From the NCBI GenBank assembly GCA_002427975.1, contig DIZT01000254.1, forward strand, positions 3,414 through 8,812: a stretch of DNA of 5,399 nt. The letters run 5' to 3'. Position numbers and translations under genes: made by a program. The stretch comes from Micrococcaceae bacterium UBA6021 (GTDB taxonomy: Bacteria; Actinomycetota; Actinomycetes; Actinomycetales; Micrococcaceae). Shown piece by piece: positions 1 to 5,399 of this stretch. Position 1 is the first letter of the stretch, and every line of letters starts with the position of its first letter. The notes beneath the pieces are model-generated. The model was not told the origin of the DNA. It worked only from the letters and a program-made list of their open reading frames with translations, and did no database searches.

Positions 1-36
1 AGGGGCGGTAAGTCAGGCCCAGAGCCCCCCGCCGGT

Positions 37-834
37 CTACGGATGGGGCGTGGCCGCGGGAGTGGCGGTGCCAAGCCGGGCGAGGCAGTAGTCCTTAACG
101 CAGTGCCGGACCGGCCGGGGCAGCCGCGGATACACCAGCGCGGACACCCGGGTCGCACGGTTGAACAGGCGGCTGTGGCGCTCACTCCAGGGCAGTCCGA
201 AGCCGGCCCGCAGATGGTCCGGCAGCAGTCCGGCGGTGATGAACCGGATAAGCGGCATGCTCATCCGAAGCCAGAGCGGTCCGGCCGGCGGGTAGAGGAG
301 GCCGCGGGCGACGCCGGCGGTGACGGCGTCCAGTTCCAGCGTGAGCAGACGCGCGTCCCAGTAGGTCCTGAAGGCTGCGCGGTCGGCAGGCCACAGGTCG
401 GCGGGAAGCTGCAGGACGGTACCGATTTTCGCGTAGTCGCGGTACATGAGGTCAGCTGCCTCGTCGTCGAGTGCCCCGTAGATTTTCTCGTAAACGGTGA
501 TGGCGGTGTCGTACAGGGTTGCCACCACCCACAACTGCGCCTGGGCGTCGAACGCACTGTACCCGGCAGAGCCGGCGTCGGGCTTGCGGCGGACGGCGGC
601 GTGGGCCCGGTTCACGCGGCGGCGAACGGCCACCACCTGGTCCTCGGTACCGTAGACCACCGCATACACATACGTAACAGTGGCCCGGAAGCGGTCCAGC
701 GGCCGGGCAATAAAGTCGCTGTGCTCGGCCACACCATGGCCCACGGCCGGGTTCGCGATCTGGAGCAGAATGGCGCGTCCAGCCCCCGCGAGCAATACGC
801 CTTCAGCGCCGATATCGGCAAGGTTCCGGACCAT
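37..834 (-). CDS. Oxygenase MpaB family protein (DUF2236)
   Basis: This 265-residue protein belongs to the MpaB/DUF2236 family, which is related to the haem-containing rubber oxygenase Lcp; most members have no known substrate. The family core is visible: a Gly/Leu-rich N-terminal stretch (residues 12-25), then NPAVGHGVAEHSDF (28-41), RPLDRFRATVTYVY (44-57) and YGTE (61-64), followed by the family's WVVATLYDTA and LWPADRAAF segments and a C-terminal VYPRLPRPVRH. There is no signal peptide, so it is probably cytoplasmic. I chose the ATG at 834 because homology begins within about ten residues of it. The frame stays open to 933, but that extension crosses the palindrome and lies antisense to a DUF427 relic. 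No good Shine-Dalgarno sequence precedes the ATG (only GTGGA), so the true N-terminus is uncertain. Family assignment is firm; reaction and substrate are unknown. Confidence 0.87.
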   Translation of the reverse strand: MVRNLADIGAEGVLLAGAGRAILLQIANPAVGHGVAEHSDFIARPLDRFRATVTYVYAVVYGTEDQVVAVRRRVNRAHAAVRRKPDAGSAGYSAFDAQAQLWVVATLYDTAITVYEKIYGALDDEAADLMYRDYAKIGTVLQLPADLWPADRAAFRTYWDARLLTLELDAVTAGVARGLLYPPAGPLWLRMSMPLIRFITAGLLPDHLRAGFGLPWSERHSRLFNRATRVSALVYPRLPRPVRHCVKDYCLARLGTATPAATPHP

Positions 835-853
835 GGATCCACGATACCCGAGA

Positions 854-881
854 GGACCTGCGCGTCCGGAGGCGCAGGTCC
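854..881. repeat. 28-bp near-perfect palindrome at the MpaB/DUF427 junction
   Basis: The arms GGACCTGCGC (854-863) and GCGCAGGTCC (872-881) are perfect 10-bp inverted repeats. The 8 bases between them, GTCCGGAG, contain the palindrome TCCGGA, so only one G/G pair breaks symmetry over 28 bp. It sits 20 bp upstream of the minus-strand ATG and 10 bp before the surviving DUF427 sequence. It could be an operator for a dimeric regulator of the minus-strand gene, a hairpin of a REP-type repeat, or a relic of the event that truncated DUF427. No T-run follows on either strand, so a classical terminator is less likely. Confidence 0.6.
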
Positions 882-891
882 ACCCGCTACC

Positions 892-1056
892 AGGGAACAA
901 AGCTGCCCGTGGAAGGGCCAGGCCAGCTACCACACCTTGGAAGTGGACGGGAAGCTGAACGTGGACGCCGCGTGGTTCTACCGGGAGCCCAAGACCCGGG
1001 CGAAGTCCATCGAGGGCAGGATGGCCTTCTGGCGCGGCGTGACCATCGAGGAGTAG
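892..1056 (+). pseudogene. DUF427 protein, C-terminal remnant (5' half missing)
   Basis: The last 55 codons before the TAG stop encode a clear C-terminal half of a DUF427 protein. The family signature CPWKGxASY is present as CPWKGQASYHTLEVDGK, followed by NVDAAWFYREPK and GRMAFWRGVTIEE. Family members are usually about 90-95 residues, and the N-terminal 40-45 residues (the strand containing the usual VxxEGNxYFP-like motif) are absent. They cannot be hidden by a frameshift, because the 135 bases they would need overlap the palindrome and the start of the opposite MpaB-family gene, and no plus-strand frame there resembles DUF427. No start codon lies in frame between the palindrome and CPWKG. 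I infer a truncated, non-functional relic whose 5' end was lost in a deletion or rearrangement. The reading frame itself is undamaged, which suggests a fairly recent event. A sequencing or assembly join is the alternative. Confidence 0.75.
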
Positions 1057-1117
1057 CCGGCGCAGCGGCGAGGGGACGCATCCTCTGCGGTGTCGGCCTC
1101 AAGCGCGGAGTAACAGG

Positions 1118-1139
1118 GGCGGTGGCCGCGGCCACCGCC
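1118..1139. terminator. Perfect 22-bp palindrome, possible terminator hairpin
   Basis: GGCGGTGGCCG is followed directly by its exact reverse complement CGGCCACCGCC. As RNA it would fold into a 9-bp, almost all G:C stem with a CGCG loop. It lies 62 bp after the DUF427 stop codon and before the leader of the next operon, which suits a terminator. Actinobacterial terminators often lack a U-tail, and none is present here (GGCTGGAGTG follows). A dyad operator is the alternative. The symmetry is certain; the role is inferred. Confidence 0.45.
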
Positions 1140-1253
1140 GGCTGGAGTGATCTCCTGCCCGTTCCCCCAAGGGTGGCTGCCCGGCCCCACTACACCCCCA
1201 AACCTGCGCTCCGGCTGGGTGCAGCCTTGGAGTTTGGAAAAAACTGCGCGGCG

Positions 1254-1275
1254 CCGGCTTGAACCTCTGGTGAAA
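1254..1275 (-). promoter_or_regulatory. Candidate PHO box (PhoP-binding direct repeat)
   Basis: Read on the minus strand, two adjacent 11-bp units, TTTCACCAGAG (1275-1265) and GTTCAAGCCGG (1264-1254), each match about 8 of 11 positions of the Streptomyces PHO-box unit G(G/T)TCAYYYR(S)G, whose core is GTTCACC. The 11-bp spacing is exact. On the plus strand the element contains TTGAAC (1259-1264), a possible -35; CAGATC at 1283-1288 is only a poor -10 at 18-bp spacing. PHO boxes often overlap the -35 of phosphate-starvation promoters, and the genes downstream are secreted phosphoesterases. Short, degenerate motifs arise by chance, so this is a moderate-to-weak call. Confidence 0.3.
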
Positions 1276-1387
1276 CTTCCCCCAGATCAACCAAAACCGG
1301 CACGTCAGGTCCCTTCGCAGCGCGAGACTCCTCAAGGGGGAAAGCCAGAGTCATTGCTGAATTTCCTAGGCGAAGGATCAGATTTCC

Positions 1388-3055
1388 ATGAAATCAACAA
1401 CGAAAAACGGGGCGGTAGCGGCCGCAGTTCTGGGTACCGTCATTCTGGCGGGGTCGGCGGCTGCGCCGGCCTTGGCGGAAAACGGCCAGCATGGCAGCGA
1501 CGGCCAGGGTGAGGTGTCCAAGCACGTCCTGCTGATTTCGGTGGACGGCATGCACCAGAAGGACCTTGACTGGTTCGTCAAGAACCACCCGTCGTCGGCC
1601 CTCGCCGGGCTGGTGGATCACGGCACCAGCTACACCAACGCCCAGACGCCGGTCCCGTCGGACTCGTTCCCGGGGCTCGTGGGCCAGCTGACGGGCGGAA
1701 ACCCCGGCACCACGGGCGTGTACTACGACGACACGTTCAACCGGGCCCTGCTCCCGGCCGGCACTACCGACTGCAGGAACACAGCACCCGGCGCCGAGGT
1801 GGCGTTCACCGAAGGAGCGGACAAGAACCCGGTGGCCCTCGATGCCGGGCAGGGCCTCAGCGGCCTTCCCGCGAGCATCCTGACCATGACCGGCCACCCG
1901 GAAAGCCTCCTGGACCCGGCCGCCCTCCCGGTTGACCCGGCGTCGTGCACTCCTGTTTACCCGCACCAGTATCTGAAGGTGAACACTGTTTTCGAAGTCG
2001 CCAAGAACGCCGGCATGACAACCGCATGGTCCGACAAGCACCCTGCCTATGAAATCCTCAACGGCCCGTCCGGCAAAGGTGTGGACGACCTCTTCACCCC
2101 GGAGATCAATTCCAATGCTGCGGCTCCGTTCAGCGGCGACTGGACTAAGGACAACGCCGCCACCCAGCAATACGACGGCTACAAAGTCCAGGCAGTCCTG
2201 AACGAAATCAACAGCAAGGACCACTCCGGGACAACTTCGGCGGCCGTCCCTGCCATCTTCGGCCTGAACTTCCAGTCCGTCTCCACAGCGCAGAAGCTCC
2301 CGACGTCGGACGGCATGACCGGCGGTTACCTCTCCGGCGGCGCCACCCCGGGTCCGTTGGTGTCCAAGGCCCTGGACTACATCGACGCCTCTGTGGGCAA
2401 ACTTCAATCGGCGCTCGAATCCACCGGACACAGCAAGGACACCACGGTGATCCTGTCCGCCAAGCACGGCCAGTCACCCATGGACCCGGCCGCGCTCACC
2501 CGGGTACCGGACGGCGCCATCATCGACGGCCTGAATGCTGCGTGGAAGGCCGGTCACCCTGACGCCGCGGACCTGGTGGCGTTCTCCACCGACGATGACA
2601 TCATGCAGCTCTGGCTCTCCGATCACAGCCAGGAGGCTGCGCAGTTCGCCAAGGAATACCTGACCACGCACGCTGCGGACGGCAACAACATCACGGGCGC
2701 CGCCAAGTCGGTTCAGTCGTCCGGCCTGAGCACGGTCTACGCCGGATCTGACGTAGCCAAGTACTTCGGCACCAGCACCACTGACTCCCGGTACCCCGAC
2801 GTCCTGGGCATCGCGCAGACCGGCGTGGTCTACACCGGTGGCACGGGCAAGATTGCTGAACACGGCGGCGCCTCGCCTGATGACCGCGACGTTCCGTTGG
2901 TCATCTCCGGCGCCAACGACCGCAACGGGCACACGGTGACCCGCCAGGTTGAGACAACCCAGATCGCCCCGACCATCCTGAAGACCCTTGGCCTGGACCC
3001 GAACCAGCTCCAGGCAGTGCAGATCGAGGGAACCAAAGCCCTTCCGCAGCGTTAG
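1388..3055 (+). CDS. Secreted alkaline phosphatase-superfamily phosphodiesterase/nucleotide pyrophosphatase-like protein
   Basis: This 555-residue protein probably hydrolyses phosphate mono- or diesters outside the cell. Residues 1-30 are a Sec signal peptide (MKSTTK, a hydrophobic Ala/Val/Leu core, cleavage after ALA at 28-30). The mature part fits the type I phosphodiesterase/nucleotide pyrophosphatase family: ISVDGM with metal-ligand-like D53, PSDSFPG with S93 in the nucleophile position usually held by Thr, and AEHGG with H492. Other metal positions differ: the usual SDHG reads SAKHG (K359, H360), and the PDxxGH motif is replaced by NFQSVSTAQK (294-303). WSDKHPAY (214-221) may be subfamily-specific. 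C129 and C187 are the only mature cysteines and could form a disulfide. GAAGGA lies 10 bp before the ATG. It is the first gene of a probable three-gene operon. Superfamily membership is firm; substrate and even full activity are uncertain. Confidence 0.88.
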   Translation: MKSTTKNGAVAAAVLGTVILAGSAAAPALAENGQHGSDGQGEVSKHVLLISVDGMHQKDLDWFVKNHPSSALAGLVDHGTSYTNAQTPVPSDSFPGLVGQLTGGNPGTTGVYYDDTFNRALLPAGTTDCRNTAPGAEVAFTEGADKNPVALDAGQGLSGLPASILTMTGHPESLLDPAALPVDPASCTPVYPHQYLKVNTVFEVAKNAGMTTAWSDKHPAYEILNGPSGKGVDDLFTPEINSNAAAPFSGDWTKDNAATQQYDGYKVQAVLNEINSKDHSGTTSAAVPAIFGLNFQSVSTAQKLPTSDGMTGGYLSGGATPGPLVSKALDYIDASVGKLQSALESTGHSKDTTVILSAKHGQSPMDPAALTRVPDGAIIDGLNAAWKAGHPDAADLVAFSTDDDIMQLWLSDHSQEAAQFAKEYLTTHAADGNNITGAAKSVQSSGLSTVYAGSDVAKYFGTSTTDSRYPDVLGIAQTGVVYTGGTGKIAEHGGASPDDRDVPLVISGANDRNGHTVTRQVETTQIAPTILKTLGLDPNQLQAVQIEGTKALPQR

Positions 3056-3101
3056 CCGCTGAGCGACCAGACACGCAATCACGCCCGCACCGGCAATTAC
3101 T

Positions 3102-3112
3102 GAGAGGCTCTC
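3102..3112 (+). promoter_or_regulatory. Ribosome binding site inside a small palindrome
   Basis: The Shine-Dalgarno sequence GAGAGG (3102-3107) lies 6 bp before the ATG at 3114 and supports that start. It is part of GAGAGGCTCTC, an exact 11-bp palindrome around a central G. The arms are too short and close for a stable hairpin, so the symmetry is probably incidental. Confidence 0.5.
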
Positions 3113-3113
3113 C

Positions 3114-4100
3114 ATGAGCACGGCTCGAACCCGAATCATCTTCACGGCCGCCGCGGCTATCCTCTTGGCTGCATCCGCAATCGGCGGCACCGCAGCAGCC
3201 CAGGCAACAGTCCACCACGAAACGGACACCGCCCTGGCCGACGCGTTCAACGGCGTCGACCGGAACACCAACTGGCAGCTGACCAGCAAACTGAAGCTGA
3301 AGTTTCCCACGTACCACACAGAGGGAATCGCCTTCAGCGGGGACCACATTTTCCTGTCGGCCGTTCAAATCATTGAACCGACCGTGAAGTTCCCGGCGCC
3401 CCAAGGCGGCTTCGACCGCACCCCGGGCAAGGGAATCGGCCACCTGTTCGTCATGGACCTGGCCGGCAACCTCCAGAAGGACATCACGCTCGGCGAGGGG
3501 GACATGTACCACCCCGGCGGAATCGACTTCGACGGCACCAACGTCTGGGTGCCAGTGGCACAGTACCGGCCCAACAGCAGCGCCATCATCTACCGGGTCG
3601 ATGCCACAACCCTTGACGTGCAGAAACAGTTTGAGGTCAAGGACCACTTCGGCGGGATCGTGATGGACAAACAGACCGGCCATCTGGTGGGCAACACCTG
3701 GGGATCGCGCCGCTTTGCGGAATGGGACCTGCAGGGCAAGGAACTCTCCACGTGGGATAACCCGGACTTCTTTATCGACTACCAGGACTGCCAGTACGTG
3801 CCCAACTCGAAGATGCTCTGCGACGGGATCACCAATCTTCCGCAGACTCCCGCAGCCGGCGGGAACGCCGCCACCTACGAACTGGGCGGCATGGCAATGA
3901 TTGACCTCAAGTCCCGGAATGTGGTGCGCGAGGTTCCCTTCCAGCAGTGGTCAACGGCCGGGCACGTGGCCACGCGCAACCCGTTCAAAATGACCGCCGA
4001 CGGCGACCACCTCACCATGAAGGTTGCACCGGACAACGGCGACGAAGGCAACGGCACCGAAATCCTCACCTATGAAGCCACTGCCAGCACCACCAAATAA
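3114..4100 (+). CDS. Secreted beta-propeller-like protein of unknown function (DUF6454-type)
   Basis: This 328-residue protein has a Sec signal peptide (STARTR, hydrophobic residues 8-29, likely cleavage after AQA at 29-31). The mature part resembles actinobacterial DUF6454 proteins, with the landmarks IIEPTVKFP (86-94), RTPGKGIGHLFVMD (102-115) and YHPGGIDFDG (132-141); I make this match from memory. Similar strand motifs recur: YHTEGIAFSGDHIFLS (67-82), YHPGGIDFDGTNVWVP (132-147) and HFGGIVMDKQTGHLVG (178-193). They suggest propeller blades with a His and a Gly-Ile turn each, like SMP-30/lactonase-type folds. C226 and C236, in YQDC and MLCDG, probably form a disulfide. It starts 58 bp after the first phosphoesterase and ends 22 bp before the second, so co-transcription is likely. 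No catalytic function can be assigned; a lactonase, a phytase-like role or a binding partner are guesses. Confidence 0.8.
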   Translation: MSTARTRIIFTAAAAILLAASAIGGTAAAQATVHHETDTALADAFNGVDRNTNWQLTSKLKLKFPTYHTEGIAFSGDHIFLSAVQIIEPTVKFPAPQGGFDRTPGKGIGHLFVMDLAGNLQKDITLGEGDMYHPGGIDFDGTNVWVPVAQYRPNSSAIIYRVDATTLDVQKQFEVKDHFGGIVMDKQTGHLVGNTWGSRRFAEWDLQGKELSTWDNPDFFIDYQDCQYVPNSKMLCDGITNLPQTPAAGGNAATYELGGMAMIDLKSRNVVREVPFQQWSTAGHVATRNPFKMTADGDHLTMKVAPDNGDEGNGTEILTYEATASTTK

Positions 4101-4122
4101 CAAAACAACCAACGGAGACACC

Positions 4123-5399
4123 ATGCTTCATCCAGTAAAACGCCCCACCGGAAAGCGCCTCGCCGCTGCCGGTGGTACCGCGGCCGCGGCGGCCTTGGCC
4201 CTGACCAGTGGGTTCCTGGGCCTCGGCGCAGGTCCGGCAACCGCCGGTGGAAACCATCCCGCCACAACCACCACCCCCATCAAGCACGTGGTGGTGATCT
4301 TCCAGGAAAACGTCTCTTTCGACCACTATTTCGCCACCTATCCCAAGGCCGCCAACACCCCGGGGGAAACCCTGCAGGGCACTGCGACCCCGGCCCCGGC
4401 GTTCACGGCGGCGGGCAATACGCCCAAGGGAATCAACACGCTTGCCAACGCGGGCCTGCTCGCACCGAACAATCCGAACTCGGTCCAGCCCTCCCGCCTG
4501 TCCCCCATGCAGGCAGTGACCTGCGACCAGGACCACAACTATGGCGCCGAGCAGAAGGCCTATAACGGCGGCCTCATGGACAGGTTTGTCGAGTTCACCA
4601 GCCGGGATGCGTGCGGTACCAACCAGTACGGGCGGCCCGGCCTGACCATGGACTATTACGACGGCAACACTGTCACGGGCCTGTGGAACTACGCCCAGAA
4701 CTACGCCATGAGCGACAACCACTTCAGCACGGTCTTCGGCCCCTCAACCCCCGGCGCACTCAACCTGGTGTCCGGACAGACCCACGGGGCGAAGGAATTC
4801 AGCGCCGCCGGTCAGCCCGTCACGCCGGCCGCCAGCGACTACACAGTCCGTCAGCCCGACGCCACCGGCGTGGGCACGGTCATCAATGATCCGGACCCGG
4901 TCTATGACGACTGCTCCAACAGCAGCCACGCCAAAGCCAGCAACCTGGCGGGCATGACCGGCACGAACATCGGTGACCTGCTGAACAACAAGGGCGTGTC
5001 CTGGGGCTGGTTCCAGGGCGGCTTCGCCCCGAGCAGCGCCGCGACGGCGACCGCACCGGCGTCGTGCCTTTCCTCCCACACCAACGCCGCCGGCGCCAGC
5101 GTGGTTGACTACTCCCCGCACCACCAGCCGTTCCAGTACTACGCATCCACCGCCAACCCGCATCACGTGGCTCCGGCAACCGACGCGGAGATCGGGCACA
5201 GCGGGCAGGCGAACCACCAGTACGACCTGACTGCATTCAACAAGGTGGTCAACACGGACAACCTGCCGGCCGTTTCCTTCCTGAAGGCCGGCAGTTACCA
5301 GGATGGCCACGCCGCCTATTCAGACCCGGTTGACGAACAGAACTTCATCACCAACACCGTGAACCAGATCCAGCAGTCCAAGAACTGGGAGAACACCGC
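4123..5399 (+). CDS. Secreted phospholipase C/acid phosphatase-type phosphoesterase (3' end outside window)
   Basis: The first 425 residues of a phosphoesterase-family protein (the family of bacterial phospholipases C and acid phosphatase AcpA) are present; the gene runs off the right edge. Residues 1-41 are a signal peptide with cleavage after ATA (39-41). It has KR but no twin-arginine motif, so Sec export is likely although many relatives use Tat. IKHVVVIFQENVSFDHYF (53-70) gives the metal-binding E62 and N63; Val64 replaces the Arg of the common ENRSFDHYFG. VFGPSTPGALNLVSGQT (204-220) carries the probable nucleophile T209. DDCSN (262-266), NIGDLLNNKGVSWGWFQGGF (282-301) and the His-rich SPHHQPF region also match the family. 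C134, C164, C264 and C315 may form two disulfides. The missing end should hold the Asp pair that completes the metal site. GGAG lies 5 bp before the ATG. It probably releases phosphate from phospholipids or other esters. Confidence 0.9.
   Translation, partial: MLHPVKRPTGKRLAAAGGTAAAAALALTSGFLGLGAGPATAGGNHPATTTTPIKHVVVIFQENVSFDHYFATYPKAANTPGETLQGTATPAPAFTAAGNTPKGINTLANAGLLAPNNPNSVQPSRLSPMQAVTCDQDHNYGAEQKAYNGGLMDRFVEFTSRDACGTNQYGRPGLTMDYYDGNTVTGLWNYAQNYAMSDNHFSTVFGPSTPGALNLVSGQTHGAKEFSAAGQPVTPAASDYTVRQPDATGVGTVINDPDPVYDDCSNSSHAKASNLAGMTGTNIGDLLNNKGVSWGWFQGGFAPSSAATATAPASCLSSHTNAAGASVVDYSPHHQPFQYYASTANPHHVAPATDAEIGHSGQANHQYDLTAFNKVVNTDNLPAVSFLKAGSYQDGHAAYSDPVDEQNFITNTVNQIQQSKNWENT

Larger units (their letters stand above)
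1057..1387. other. Gene-free region upstream of the phosphoesterase operon
   Basis: I see no convincing gene here; the open frames that cross it have no recognisable family features. The left half is very G+C-rich and contains the perfect palindrome at 1118-1139. The right half is more A+T-rich (for example the A-run near 1238-1243 and TCATTGCTGAATTTCC near 1351-1366), as expected of a promoter and leader. It holds the PHO-box-like pair at 1254-1275 and the ribosome binding site GAAGGA at 1372-1377. If transcription starts just after the PHO-box-like element, the leader would be roughly 90-100 nt. I recognise no riboswitch. Confidence 0.6.

Noticed and set aside
2..33. Possible terminator after the MpaB-family gene (GGCGG at 4-8 against CCGCC at 29-33)
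   Set aside because: The stem is only 5 bp with a 20-base interior and no T-run, too weak to call, and the window edge cuts the context.
43..891. Long plus-strand open frame continuous with the DUF427 relic
   Set aside because: It is antisense to the well-supported MpaB-family gene, is rich in Arg/Gly/Val as expected of a high-GC shadow, and has no recognisable domain before CPWKG.
835..933. N-terminal extension of the MpaB-family gene to an ATG at 933
   Set aside because: The extra 33 residues have no family similarity, cross the palindrome and run antisense to the DUF427 relic; homology starts at the ATG at 834.
1057..1387. Riboswitch or small RNA in the operon leader
   Set aside because: No recognisable conserved core was found; only the palindrome and the PHO-box-like repeats stand out.
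3056..3113. Internal terminator or promoter between the first two operon genes
   Set aside because: There is no stable hairpin and no convincing -35/-10 pair in the 58-bp gap.
1394..3683. Several long minus-strand open frames (1394-2467, 2474-3349, 2901-3683)
   Set aside because: They lie antisense to two genes with signal peptides and clear or likely family motifs. Their composition is typical of GC-rich shadow frames and no domain is recognisable.
4123..4245. Tat signal peptide on the phospholipase C-type protein
   Set aside because: The N-terminus has KR pairs but no RR followed by a Tat-like consensus, so Sec export fits better.
4066..5310. Minus-strand open frames opposite the phospholipase C-type gene
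   Set aside because: They are antisense to a strongly conserved coding frame, with low-complexity Arg/Gly/Val translations.

Overview
The window looks like chromosomal DNA of a high-GC actinobacterium. Codon use and protein style (Ala-rich Sec signal peptides, G/C-ending codons, an MpaB-type protein and a DUF427 relic) fit Micrococcales of the Arthrobacter/Pseudarthrobacter kind. The genus is my inference from overall character; no search was run.

Left part (1-1056): a complete minus-strand gene of the oxygenase MpaB/DUF2236 family lies head to head with the 3' half of a plus-strand DUF427 gene. The DUF427 gene has lost its first half, and the junction carries a 28-bp nearly perfect palindrome. 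This looks like the scar of a deletion or rearrangement.

Middle (1057-1387): a gene-free stretch of about 330 bp. It holds a perfect 22-bp palindrome, plausibly a terminator hairpin, and further on two 11-bp-spaced units that resemble the actinobacterial PhoP-binding PHO box (weak to moderate match).

Right part (1388-5399): three co-directional genes with gaps of 58 and 22 bp, each with its own Sec-type signal peptide, probably form one operon. They encode (1) a secreted type I phosphodiesterase/nucleotide pyrophosphatase-like protein of the alkaline phosphatase superfamily, (2) a secreted protein of unknown function that I place in the DUF6454 family and that reads like a beta-propeller, and (3) a secreted phospholipase C/acid phosphatase-type phosphoesterase that runs off the right edge. 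Two unrelated-sequence extracellular phosphoesterases plus an upstream PHO-box-like element suggest a phosphate-scavenging operon that releases phosphate from organic esters outside the cell. The middle protein would be an uncharacterised partner.

The most interesting points are the degenerate metal site of the first enzyme (Lys where the family has a metal-binding Asp, and no PDxxGH motif), the unexplained propeller-like protein between two phosphoesterases, and the palindrome at the broken DUF427 gene.
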